Shown here in pieces: positions 16,534-24,559 of a DNA stretch of 47,083 nucleotides. Under the pieces are notes generated by a model that had not been told where the DNA came from, searched no databases, and saw only the letters and a program-made list of their open reading frames with translations. The number at the start of each line of letters is the position of its first letter. Position 1 is the first letter of the stretch. Where the stretch lies: the NCBI GenBank assembly GCA_029259845.1, contig JAJDEI010000133.1, forward strand, positions 1-47,083, written 5' to 3'. The DNA is from Planctomycetaceae bacterium. GTDB lineage: Bacteria; Planctomycetota; Planctomycetia; Planctomycetales; Planctomycetaceae. A program made the position numbers and the translations under genes.

Positions 16534-17172
16534 CAGAGGCGGACACCTCTCCGCGTCAAATCGACACGTCAGCAGCCAGAACCGCGCCCTATCAGAGCCC
16601 GAAGCGTTAGCGACGGGTCACCCTGTCGTGAACAACTCGCTTTCTCATCCACCGTTGGTCGCGAGATCACCTGTTCTCCCTCTGAACGGTGAGCTTGTGT
16701 GAGCCAGGGGGCCCTCATGGAAACGAAGTTCGACACCTTTCGGACCGCGGCGAGTGAGACATGAGTTGCCTCCAGTTAGGGACCCGTCGCTAACGCTCCG
16801 GGCTCTGATGTGAGTGCACATCCTGGGGCTTTCGCCGATTGAATTCGCGGAATGACCGTTGGGGTCGTACAGCGGTCCGATGGGATTCTTGTGCGGATCC
16901 TGCTACGGTGAGGTCGGTCCGCCTGCTGTTGCATCCAGGTTTGGCGGCGGTGTCCGTTCAACCGGAACGATGTCCCGGCCCGTCTGAGGAGTTTGGTTCC
17001 CCATGTTGACAGGGCCATTCAAAGTTTCGCCCGACCGGGACAAGCTCAATGGTCACCCGAAGCGTCAGCGAGGAAGCGTCAGCGAAGAAGCGAACGTGAG
17101 TGAGCGATTCGTCCCTCGCTGACGCTTCGGGTTACGAGGTTCCCTAGTTTCAATATTTAAACAGCCCTGCCC
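16534..17172. other. Spacer between holB and the glycosidase-like gene
   Basis: A 639-bp spacer occupied mainly by a 29-bp inverted-repeat pair (16591-16809) and PE1 copy 4. A GAGGAG at 16986-16991 and an ATG at 17003 are the old translation signals of the downstream gene. No other gene was recognised. Confidence 0.5.
16591..16809. repeat. 29-bp inverted-repeat pair bounding a 219-bp segment
   Basis: The left arm (16591-16619) reads ATCAGAGCCCGAAGCGTTAG and continues CGACGGGTC. The right arm (16781-16809) is its inverse with one mismatch. The same arm occurs singly at 20089-20116 and 39561-39589, and a shorter form occurs near 39344-39360. This is a further dispersed repeat family whose CCCGAAGCGT core resembles the PE1 inner arm. 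Confidence 0.6.
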
Positions 17173-17179
17173 ATGTTGA
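17000..17179. mobile_element. PE1 palindromic element, copy 4 (element 17010-17169), inserted at a start codon
   Basis: 160 bp in the copy 2 orientation. The flanking CCCATGTTGA is exact (17000-17009 and 17170-17179) and contains the ATG of the downstream gene, which is therefore present twice. This copy is the most diverged. It has lost about a dozen bases near its left end and duplicated a GAAGCGTCAGCGA-like unit in the inner arm. Its right terminal repeat is also degraded (TTTAAACAGCCCTG), consistent with an older insertion. Confidence 0.87.
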
Positions 17180-19467
17180 CACGAGTCCTAAGACGTTGGT
17201 CTCCTCCTGTGACGTTCCTGTGCGCGGGGCTCGTTCTGTTGTCAAGCACGGGCAGCCGGGCGGCGGAGAAAGCGGAGAACGCCTCTGTGGCGCGCAAGTA
17301 TCGGCTGATTTTCAACTGCGATGGCCACGCCGTCTGTAAGGACGCCAAAGGCGACGTGGACCAGTGGGTCGAGAACCTGTTCGGCCCGTTGGAGGACAGC
17401 CACGTGGACGCCCTGTTCTGGTGCGACGGGGCAGGCGGAAACACGGCCAACTACGAGAGCGACGTCCTCGAACTGACCGGCCAGCGAATTGGCCAACCGC
17501 GTCCGTGGATCGTCAAACTTCTGGAGGAAGGCCACGACCCGCCGCGGGTTGTTGTGGAAGAGTCCCGGCGGCGCGGATTGGACGTGTTCTACTCGTTTCG
17601 CATCAACGACATTCACGATTCGTTCATGCCGGACGAACTTGCCACGTTCAAGGTCGATCATCCGGAATGGCAGATTGGCGAGCAGAACTACGGCGGTGTG
17701 ACCAGTTTTCCAACGTCGCTGAACTTTGCTGTGCCGGAGGTGCGTGAGCTGAAGTTTCGCGTGATCGAGGAACTGTTTGAGAAATACGACTTTGACGGAC
17801 TGGAGATCGATTTCCTACGGGGGACACCGTACTTTCTGCCGGGGACCGAAGCCGCCAATGCCCACTTGCTGACCGAACTGTTACAGCGCGTGCGTACGCA
17901 CCTCAACAACCGTGCTACGGAGCGCGGCCGTCCGATTCAGCTCGCCGTCCGTGTCGACGAGAGCCTGAAGGCGTGCCGACTGGATGGATTCGATGTGCCC
18001 GCATGGATCGAACAGGGCTTGGTCGACCATCTCATCCTCGGCAGCGGGGTGATGGACATTGGTGTCGAGGAGTTCAAGCAACTGGCCACTCCGCGCGGCA
18101 TCTTCGTCTATCCCTGCCTCTATGGGTGGCCGAGCAAGTACCAGCCGATTCCTGAGGAGCTCGCCGCCGGGCTGGCGTTGAACTACTGGCATCAGGGAGC
18201 CGACGGGATCTATTTGTTCAACTGGTTTCCCCACGTCCACAACAACAGCGAGGCGACCGGTCCTTACATGGCGGGACTGCTCAAGCAACTGGGCGATCCG
18301 CAGATGCTGCGGTCGGAGCGACGACACTGGATGTTCGCCGCCGACCGCGGACGGCCGCAACGTGCCTATCAATACAACTGGCTGAACTGTGTCCTGCCGG
18401 AGATGCTACCGACGGATGATGCCCTGAGGGTCACCCTGCTCGTTGGTGAAGATTGGGCCAAGGCGACGGACCTGGTCTCAGCCGAACTCCGCGTGGCGGT
18501 CGACGCGGTCGTCCCGGACGACGTGATCGAGGTCACACTCAACGGTCAGCCGGTGACAGGGATTAAGGCGACCGACGACGGATTCGTGGCCGCCTCTCTC
18601 AACCTGAAGCTGCTCAAACAGGGACGCAACGCGGTCACCCTGAAACTCGCGGAGCGAGCCGCGGGTTCCGACAGCTCCCGGACGGTCACCGCTTTGGAAC
18701 TGCACGTTCGCGATGCGTCCGTCCGTCGGGAATCTTCGATGTTGCTCGAACAACACAAGCTCGAAGCGGGGGCTGCCAATCAGGGATTGACGCTTTCCGA
18801 CGAACATTACTTTTCCTCGACGAGCAGCACGCTGTTCCGCTTCGACACGAACTGGAAGCTGCTCGATCAGAAGGTGATCCGCATCGAGGGCGTGAATCAT
18901 TTGGGGGCCATCGATTATCACGACGGGTTCCTCTGGGCCGGTCTGCTGCACGGTCCCGTGAACGGCAAGCACGACAAACGGCTCGACCGTTCGGTGATCG
19001 CCAAGATCCGTGCCAGCGACCTGGAGGTTGTCCAGACCTGGGACATCACCGAGGATGTCACCTGGATCGACCCTGTCTGTTTCGACGGGACGCATCTGTG
19101 GGTCGGCGACTTGAGCGATCTCGGCATCCATCGGTACCGGCTCAGTGATGGGCAACTGGTCCGCGACGGCGTGCTTCGCTATCCGAAGGAGATGCACTTC
19201 TCGCAGGGAATCCGGGTTGTGGGAGACAAGCTCTACACGATGCACACCTTCGGGACGAGAGACGGCCTGTTCGAGTTCGACATTCCCGAAGTGCTGACTG
19301 ATGCGGTCCGCCAACCGGTCCGTGTTTGGGACATCCAGGAAACCCGCATGCACCTCGAAGGCTTCGCTTTCGCGCCCGGCCGCCCCGGCCAGATTTGGCA
19401 CGCCCAAGGGGGATGGGTCGACCGTTACCAACTGCACGGCCTCGAATCGTCATCGCGCGCGGAGTAG
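17173..19467 (+). CDS. Secreted glycoside hydrolase-like protein with C-terminal propeller-like domain
   Basis: A 764-residue exported protein. The signal peptide (about 1-31) ends near GSRAAEKAE. Residues about 40-390 look like a TIM-barrel glycosidase-like domain of the GHL10 kind, with the strand motif YDFDGLEIDFLRG, whose Glu 211 and Asp 213 are candidate catalytic acids. A beta-rich segment (about 415-520) follows. The last part (about 540-755) has repeated strand motifs such as FDGTHLWVGDLSD and HDGFLWAGL, like a partial beta-propeller. The substrate is unknown; polysaccharide breakdown is inferred. PE1 copy 4 sits directly before the ATG, and no Shine-Dalgarno precedes it now. Confidence 0.72.
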   Translation: MLTRVLRRWSPPVTFLCAGLVLLSSTGSRAAEKAENASVARKYRLIFNCDGHAVCKDAKGDVDQWVENLFGPLEDSHVDALFWCDGAGGNTANYESDVLELTGQRIGQPRPWIVKLLEEGHDPPRVVVEESRRRGLDVFYSFRINDIHDSFMPDELATFKVDHPEWQIGEQNYGGVTSFPTSLNFAVPEVRELKFRVIEELFEKYDFDGLEIDFLRGTPYFLPGTEAANAHLLTELLQRVRTHLNNRATERGRPIQLAVRVDESLKACRLDGFDVPAWIEQGLVDHLILGSGVMDIGVEEFKQLATPRGIFVYPCLYGWPSKYQPIPEELAAGLALNYWHQGADGIYLFNWFPHVHNNSEATGPYMAGLLKQLGDPQMLRSERRHWMFAADRGRPQRAYQYNWLNCVLPEMLPTDDALRVTLLVGEDWAKATDLVSAELRVAVDAVVPDDVIEVTLNGQPVTGIKATDDGFVAASLNLKLLKQGRNAVTLKLAERAAGSDSSRTVTALELHVRDASVRRESSMLLEQHKLEAGAANQGLTLSDEHYFSSTSSTLFRFDTNWKLLDQKVIRIEGVNHLGAIDYHDGFLWAGLLHGPVNGKHDKRLDRSVIAKIRASDLEVVQTWDITEDVTWIDPVCFDGTHLWVGDLSDLGIHRYRLSDGQLVRDGVLRYPKEMHFSQGIRVVGDKLYTMHTFGTRDGLFEFDIPEVLTDAVRQPVRVWDIQETRMHLEGFAFAPGRPGQIWHAQGGWVDRYQLHGLESSSRAE

Positions 19468-19800
19468 CCCCTGCCACGATTGTGAATGACGGTTCCACTC
19501 AGAGTCTCTCCGGAACATCGCCCCCTGAATTGCGGCGCAGGCCCTGATGCGACACAGGATGGGAGGGCGAGGCTTCCGCCGAGCCGCAAGCGGAGCGGGC
19601 GGGTTCTAGGTCGTGTTGACATACGAACCGGGTAGCACGGGTTGTCCCAACCCGTGTCGCAACGCGACAAGAAGCCTCTAGGGAAATCGTCCGGTGAAGC
19701 ACAGGCTTCCTGCCGCTGCGCGGCACCGGTTGTCCCAACCGGTGCGACCCCATTGCCTGCGGAAAAACCGACGGATTGAATGTCAACACGAACGAGTGCT

Positions 19801-19935
19801 CTTGACGGGATCGCGCAGATCGGCACCCGCAGGAGAGCGAGTTGCAACAATCGTGGCCGAATCGTCACGTCGCGGCTCGGCGGGAGCCTCGCCCTCCCGG
19901 AAAAACGGGCCTTCGGTTTCCGGAGAAACTCTGAG
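19801..19935 (-). repeat. Dispersed repeat PE3, copy A
   Basis: About 135 bp that aligns, on the opposite strand, with 24365-24500. Shared landmarks include GGGAGGGCGAGGCTCCCGCC, GAGCCGCGACGT, an ACTCGCTCTCC segment, CGGGTGCCGATC and CGCGCGATCCCGT. The match is strong but not perfect. It explains the similar spurious peptides (SRLGGSLALP) that both regions can encode. Confidence 0.65.
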
Positions 19936-20260
19936 TCACGCGCGGAGGACGGGCGGGATCACGAGTGTCCGACAGTCGTTCTGCGCCGACCGCCGGGGCA
20001 GGATGGTCGCTGCGAGAACCGTTCTCGGCCCCGGTCGCAGCACGCCTATCGTCGCTCCGCGCCCGTCACGCGACGCTGAACGACCGTGGACCCGTCGCTA
20101 ACGCTGCGGGCTCTGAGGAAACACCTCGCACGCCTGTGATGCGAAGGAATCCGTACGAGCAGTTTCGACCGAAGTCCGGCTGGTCCAACGATCGGTCGAT
20201 GGGAAAGTCAGCAAGTTCCGCCGCTCGCGGGCGGATTTCTCGGGAAACGGTTCCTTCCAA

Positions 20261-20288
20261 TTGACGCTTTGGAAACGCTGGATATAGT
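20261..20288 (+). promoter_or_regulatory. Possible sigma-70-type promoter
   Basis: TTGACG (20261-20266) and TATAGT (20283-20288) are separated by 16 bp. They precede the secreted protein gene at 20659 by about 370 bp, so the leader would be long. This is one of few good matches to the consensus in the spacers, but it could arise by chance. Confidence 0.35.
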
Positions 20289-20658
20289 TCGCGCCCTTCC
20301 CTCAGTCACGTCCCCTTCGGCGACGTACGGCGGCGAATCATTGCCTGCCGCCGTTGCCGCTCCGGTCCCTCTCCGCCGACAACGGTTCGTCGGCGGACTG
20401 GCTGAGTTCCTCCTGCAAGACCGAAACGCGCCGGACTGCACTCGCCCCGTTGGCAAGTCGGGACGGCATCGACAATCCACAGTGACCGCGGAGCAACGGC
20501 GGCGTACATGGCCCGTCACAGTCACGCTTGCTCTGCCAGATGGGTGTGTGCGCGGCAATCCGCCGGGCACGCTCCTCCCAGGTAACGACAGTCAGCCGGT
20601 GTCGTTCCCTTCCCCCCGTTGAACTCCGGCTTCTCGAATCGACGAGAAAGGATAACTG

Positions 20659-21258
20659 ATGATGAGACTTCGCCACTGGCAGGGCGCCGCCGTCGTGCTG
20701 GCCTGCTGGGGACTGCTCCTTCCGCCGCAGAACGTCTTCGCGGACGGATCCCAGGAGAAGAGCCCGGCTCCTCAAACCAAAACGGTCGACATCGCCCTCA
20801 CGAACGCAGGCGTGCTGCAAGGAAGCGTATTCACCCCCAACGGCAAGCATGTCGACGGTGCGACGGTGGCCATCATCCAGGGTGACCAAGCGGTCGCCCA
20901 CACGAACACCGACGCCCGCGGGACGTTCGTTGTTCCGGAACTGAAACCGGGTGCGTATCAAGTCATCGTGGGCAACCACGGTGCGCCGGTCCGCGTCTGG
21001 AATGCCGACACGGCTCCGCCGTCGGCACACACCCGGGCGATCTTCGTGGTCGGCAAGCCGGTTGTTCGCGGGCAATCCTGTCCCAACGGCTGTCCGGACG
21101 GCTACTGCGAGTGTGGCGGAGGAACGGCCTTCTTCGGACTTGACGTCATTACTTTGGTGACATTGGGAGCTGCGGCGACTGCCGCCGTGTTCGCGATCGT
21201 CAACCAAAGCGACATTGACGATCTCGAAAAGAAGATCGACCAACTGATCAGCCCCTAA
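20659..21258 (+). CDS. Secreted carboxypeptidase-regulatory-like protein, paralogue of 14006-14554
   Basis: A 199-residue protein with a signal peptide (about 1-29, ending near NVFADGS) and one carboxypeptidase-regulatory/Cna-B-like beta-sandwich (VLQGSVFTPNGKHVDGATVA, then TDARGTFVVPELKPGAYQV). It then has a four-cysteine cluster (CPNGCPDGYCEC), a hydrophobic helix (about 157-178) and a short charged tail (DIDDLEKKIDQLI). The motif RVWNADTAPPSAHTRA matches the paralogue. The Cys cluster is absent there. GAAAGGA lies just upstream of the ATGs at 20659 and 20662. A C-terminal membrane anchor is likely; the role is unknown. Confidence 0.8.
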   Translation: MMRLRHWQGAAVVLACWGLLLPPQNVFADGSQEKSPAPQTKTVDIALTNAGVLQGSVFTPNGKHVDGATVAIIQGDQAVAHTNTDARGTFVVPELKPGAYQVIVGNHGAPVRVWNADTAPPSAHTRAIFVVGKPVVRGQSCPNGCPDGYCECGGGTAFFGLDVITLVTLGAAATAAVFAIVNQSDIDDLEKKIDQLISP

Positions 21259-21282
21259 GCAACACTGCGTCCATCCCCCCTG

Positions 21283-21326
21283 AACGCCCTGCTGACCACC
21301 CCCCCGGTCTGCAGGGCGTTTCTTAA
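21283..21326 (+). terminator. Intrinsic terminator after the secreted protein gene
   Basis: AACGCCCTGC (21283-21292) pairs perfectly with GCAGGGCGTT (21311-21320), and TTTCTTAAT follows. The stem begins 24 bp past the stop codon at 21258. The C-rich loop is 18 bases. Confidence 0.75.
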
Positions 21327-21458
21327 TGTTCGGGTACCGAAAGCGGACCGGCCGACAGAACAGTCGACTCTCAACTCTCGACCTTCCTCCCTCGACCGCC
21401 CGCTGTCAGTTGCTAAACTTCGTTCCGGACCTTTTGAGACATTCACCGAACGCGCATC

Positions 21459-22250
21459 ATGGCTCGACTCTCACAGGCCAAATTGGCCAACCTCAATAAG
21501 ACATTCGAAGAACGGACGCCGGAGGAACTGCTCCGCTGGGCGCACGAAATCTTCGGCGACCGCGTGGCTGCCATTTCGGCGATGCAGAAATCGGGCAGCG
21601 TCGTGTGCCATATGCTCTCGCGGCTGCGGCTCAACATTCCCGTGCTGTTCGTCGACACAGGCGTGATGTTCGAGGAGACGCTGCAAACGAGAGACCGCAT
21701 TCGGGACGAGTATGGGCTCGCAGTCCGCACGCTCAAACCGGCACTCAGCATGCAGCAGCAAACCGCCGAGCATGGCATCCTGTACCTATCGGTCGAAGGG
21801 CAACAGCAATGCTGCCACATGCGCAAAGTTGAGCCGCTGCTGGCGGTGAAGGACGACGTCGACGCACTGATCGGCAGTTTACGGCGGGCCGACGGCGGCC
21901 CGCGCAGCGATTGTCCAATCCTCGCCGTCGATCCGGAAATGAACGCCGTCCGCATCAATCCGCTCGCCAACGTGACTGACGAACAGCTCGCCGCCTATGT
22001 CAGCGAGCAACCGATCGTCGTGAACCCGCTGCATGAGCAAGGTTATTCCACGATTGGCTGCAACCGTTGCACGACGCCCGTCATGCCGGGCGAACCCAAA
22101 CGGGCCGGTCGCTGGCGGCATCTCGGACCGTGGTCCCAGTACTGCGGCATCAACCCCACCGACCTCGACGATGACACATCGCCCGCGATCGATCTGCCCC
22201 AAGACCTCGTCGACCGCATCCTGGGGCAGAAGACCGACTTCATGATTTGA
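21459..22250 (+). CDS. cysH: Adenylyl-sulfate (APS) reductase, CysH family
   Basis: Reduces activated sulfate to sulfite in assimilatory sulfate reduction, with thioredoxin or glutathione as donor. The 263 residues contain the PP-loop-type N-terminal region ([15 protein letters not shown]) and the [13 protein letters not shown] segment. Two cysteine pairs, CC (118-119) and CxxC (201 and 204), are the ligands of the [4Fe-4S] cluster that distinguishes APS reductase from PAPS reductase. The catalytic cysteine is likely Cys 229 in QYCGIN, where the usual form is ECGLH. The stop codon lies inside the target duplication of PE1 copy 5. No other sulfate genes are adjacent. Confidence 0.9.
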   Translation: MARLSQAKLANLNKTFEERTPEELLRWAHEIFGDRVAAISAMQKSGSVVCHMLSRLRLNIPVLFVDTGVMFEETLQTRDRIRDEYGLAVRTLKPALSMQQQTAEHGILYLSVEGQQQCCHMRKVEPLLAVKDDVDALIGSLRRADGGPRSDCPILAVDPEMNAVRINPLANVTDEQLAAYVSEQPIVVNPLHEQGYSTIGCNRCTTPVMPGEPKRAGRWRHLGPWSQYCGINPTDLDDDTSPAIDLPQDLVDRILGQKTDFMI

Positions 22251-22418
22251 TCAGGGCCGTTCAAAGCTTGAAGCTGGGCAACCTCGTAACCCGAAGCGTC
22301 AGCGAGGGACGAATCGCTCACTCACGTTCGCTTCCTCGCTGACGCTTCGGGTTACCATTGAGCTGGTCCCGGTCGGTTTTCTCCCAAGTGAAACTTTGAA
22401 TGGCCCTGATGATTTGAT
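22242..22418. mobile_element. PE1 palindromic element, copy 5 (element 22252-22408), inserted at a stop codon
   Basis: 157 bp in the copy 1 orientation. The flanking ATGATTTGAT is exact (22242-22251 and 22409-22418) and includes the TGA of cysH. The insertion therefore left the cysH product unchanged and placed a strong palindrome directly after its stop. Confidence 0.88.
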
Positions 22419-22530
22419 CGGTCGGTTGGTGTGAACCTCCCCTGTTGCGGTATGATGACGGGACATCGTCGCCCCCATCAACTTGCCGCCCCTTTCCACG
22501 CGGGATTGGCACGTCTTCCCAATCAGATGC

Positions 22531-22827
22531 ATGGCTGACCCCGAGACATCCCGATTGGCCACTCTCGAACGACGGGTCGAACGGCTGACGTCCGTGCTGA
22601 TTCTCCAGTCGGTGCTGCTGGCAGGCATTGTGCTGATGTCGGCCTTGCGGACCGCACCCTTTCTCGCGTTTTGCCTGATCGTGGCCTTGCCGCTGCTCGT
22701 GTTCTATCGGAAGTCGCTCCCCGATTGGGCGCGGTCGGTCGGCAGTCTTATCAAACAGTGTCGCAGCGTCCCGCCGCCGCCGGCTGATTCCGACAAATCG
22801 ATGACGCCGCAAACACCCTCCAACTGA
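22531..22827 (+). CDS. Small membrane protein of unknown function
   Basis: Not recognised. The 98 residues start MADPETSRLATLERRVERLT, a short helix with heptad-like Leu/Val spacing. Two hydrophobic segments follow (about 21-37 and 41-60), then a basic stretch and a Pro/Ser-rich tail. The frame could start at 22483, but the ATG at 22531 gives a more natural N-terminus. Sixteen bases separate it from the DUF1080 gene, so the two probably share a transcript. Confidence 0.6.
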   Translation: MADPETSRLATLERRVERLTSVLILQSVLLAGIVLMSALRTAPFLAFCLIVALPLLVFYRKSLPDWARSVGSLIKQCRSVPPPPADSDKSMTPQTPSN

Positions 22828-22843
22828 CCCGGAGAGCATCCCC

Positions 22844-23560
22844 ATGCGATTGATCGTCCTGAGCGTGTTTGTCAGTTTGTTGGCTCTGTCGGCATTGGCT
22901 CCGTGGACATCCGCTCGGCGGGCAGTGGCGGACGAGGCGGACGGTGTGCGTCCTGTGGACAACGCGCCGCCTGCGGGCAAATGGCAGTCGCTGTTCGACG
23001 GCAAAACACTCAAGAGCTGGAAGTCCACGCAGTTCGGCGGAGAGGGGGAGATCGCCGTCAAGGACAGCGCCCTGGTGATGAATATGGGCAACCCGCTCAC
23101 CGGCGTGACCTGGACCGGAAAACCGCTGCCGAAACTCAACTACGAAGTCGAGTTGGAAGGCCGCCGCATGGCGGGAAGCGACTTCTTTTGTGCGCTCACG
23201 TTTCCCGTGAACGATGCCCATGCGACGCTCGTGCTCGGCGGTTGGGGGGGCACGATCATCGGCATCTCCAGCATCAACGGGTACGACGCCTCCGAGAACG
23301 AAACGACCGATTTCTACAAATTCGAGAAGAACAAGTGGTACAAGATTCGTCTCCAGGTGACCGACCAGGCCATCAAGGCATGGATCAACGACCAACAGAT
23401 CGCTGACGTCGAGCACCCCAAGCGGGAGATGTCGGTCCGCATCGAGGTCGAGCCCTCAATCCCGTTCGGGATCGCGACGTTTCAGACCCAGGGGGCCATT
23501 CGCAACCTGCGGCTCCGCTCCCTCCCGCCGAAAGAGCCGAGCAAACCGACGACCGAGTAA
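22844..23560 (+). CDS. DUF1080 / 3-keto-disaccharide hydrolase-like secreted protein
   Basis: A 238-residue exported protein with a signal peptide (about 1-30). A single beta-sandwich domain begins with the family motif WQSLFDGKTLKSWKS and continues with FKFEKNKWY-type strands (here FYKFEKNKWYKIRLQV). Members of this domain family are annotated as 3-keto-disaccharide hydrolases in sugar breakdown, and the family is greatly expanded in planctomycetes. The substrate here is not evident. GGAGAG lies seven bases before the ATG. It sits 16 bp after the small membrane protein gene. Confidence 0.85.
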   Translation: MRLIVLSVFVSLLALSALAPWTSARRAVADEADGVRPVDNAPPAGKWQSLFDGKTLKSWKSTQFGGEGEIAVKDSALVMNMGNPLTGVTWTGKPLPKLNYEVELEGRRMAGSDFFCALTFPVNDAHATLVLGGWGGTIIGISSINGYDASENETTDFYKFEKNKWYKIRLQVTDQAIKAWINDQQIADVEHPKREMSVRIEVEPSIPFGIATFQTQGAIRNLRLRSLPPKEPSKPTTE

Positions 23561-23656
23561 CACACGGTGGATGGCCCACCCGTCGAGAGTTTGCAGTTGG
23601 AGTTCAAGCTTTAGTTTGCCTTGCAGCCTAAAGGTGGATTTCCAACCTCCAAGACA

Positions 23657-23806
23657 CGACGGGTGGCGGGGGCGCGCTGGTGCGTAGACCAACGAAAACC
23701 CTTTGATCTGGGGGCCGTGAATGATCCGCCAAACAACGACATCGCCCCCGCGATCGGCGCGGCAAGACCACCGGATGGTGTTGCCACGCCCCCGGCACCC
23801 GCCGCG
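23657..23806. mobile_element. PE2 inverted-repeat element, copy B
   Basis: About 150 bp beginning CGACGGGTGGCGGGGGC, with a degraded right end (GCCCCCGGCACCCGCC). It is related to copies A and C by the ends and by an inner segment containing ATCGCCCCCGCGATCG-like sequence. Its right boundary is only about seven bases before the tsaE ATG, so the native leader of tsaE may have been displaced. Confidence 0.6.
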
Positions 23807-23813
23807 TCATGAC

Positions 23814-24320
23814 ATGTGCGAAACCCATCGCGATAATCCGGTCCGGTTCACGTTTCCGTCCGCTTCCGAACAGGAAACGGACCGGCTGGGGGCGTTGCTG
23901 GCGGATGTTCTGCGGGGCGGGGATATCGTCGCGCTCAACGGCGAATTAGGTGCCGGCAAGACCCGATTGGTCCGCGCCATCGTCCATTCGCTGTGCCCTG
24001 CCGGCCAACGAGTCAGTAGTCCGACGTATGTTCTCGTGCAGCAGTACGAGGGTGAGACCCCGGTCTTCCATTTCGACGCCTACCGCCTCGCCGACGTCGA
24101 CGAGTTTCTGGAACTCGGTGCGGAGGAGATTTTCGAGGACGGGGGCATCTGTTTGATCGAGTGGGCCGCTCGCGTCGCCGAAGTGCTCCCGCCGTCAAGT
24201 CTCCGCATCGACATCCGGGTCACCGGCCCGGAGTCGCGGGAATATGAGCTGGCCGGCAGCGACGGCCGGGCAATCGAAATCATCGAAGCGATCCGGGCCC
24301 GCGCCGGCGTGAGACCGTGA
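23814..24320 (+). CDS. tsaE: tRNA N6-threonylcarbamoyladenosine biosynthesis ATPase TsaE
   Basis: P-loop ATPase that works with TsaB and TsaD to place threonylcarbamoyl on A37 of ANN-decoding tRNAs. The 168 residues contain Walker A GELGAGKT (43-50), the family motif SSPTYVLVQQYEG and the segment FHFDAYRLADVDEFLELG, then GGICLIEWAARV. The length is typical. The frame extends upstream to 23721, but that part lies in PE2 copy B, so the ATG at 23814 is chosen. No Shine-Dalgarno sequence is seen before it. No tsaB or tsaD is adjacent. Confidence 0.92.
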   Translation: MCETHRDNPVRFTFPSASEQETDRLGALLADVLRGGDIVALNGELGAGKTRLVRAIVHSLCPAGQRVSSPTYVLVQQYEGETPVFHFDAYRLADVDEFLELGAEEIFEDGGICLIEWAARVAEVLPPSSLRIDIRVTGPESREYELAGSDGRAIEIIEAIRARAGVRP

Positions 24321-24364
24321 CGCAAGTTGCTCTCCAAGGTTTTGCCACTGCCGTGGCACACGCG

Positions 24365-24500
24365 CTTGGAATCTCCTCGGAAACGGAAGGCCTGTTTGTC
24401 CGGGAGGGCGAGGCTCCCGCCGAGCCGCGACGTAAGGAATTCGCCGCAATTCTCGATACTCGCTCTCCCGCGGGTGCCGATCCGCGCGATCCCGTTGACA
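24365..24500 (+). repeat. Dispersed repeat PE3, copy B
   Basis: This matches 19801-19935 in the opposite orientation, through the landmarks GGGAGGGCGAGGCTCCCGCC, GAGCCGCGACGT, CGGGTGCCGATC and CGCGCGATCCCGTT. It fills the gap between tsaE and the convergent membrane protein gene. Confidence 0.65.
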
Positions 24501-24559
24501 CGGCTGGCATCCGCGAGTTTCCGGACAGATTCTTCAACCAACTGTCGAGAGTGTTGCCG

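Larger units (their letters stand above)
19468..20658. other. Repeat-rich spacer of about 1.2 kb
   Basis: No gene was recognised. It contains GAGGCTTCCGCCGAGCCGC near 19568 and its inverse near 19872. It also contains the palindromic motifs CGGGTTGTCCCAACCCGTG (near 19636) and CCGGTTGTCCCAACCGGTG (near 19725), a block related to 24365-24500, and one arm of the 29-bp repeat (20089-20116). Small open frames here come from repeats and are not proposed as genes. Confidence 0.5.

Noticed and set aside
19468..20658. Small genes in the 1.2-kb spacer, for example a 117-residue frame at 20269-20622
   Set aside because: No ribosome binding site, domain or coding-like composition was convincing, and most of the spacer is dispersed repeat.
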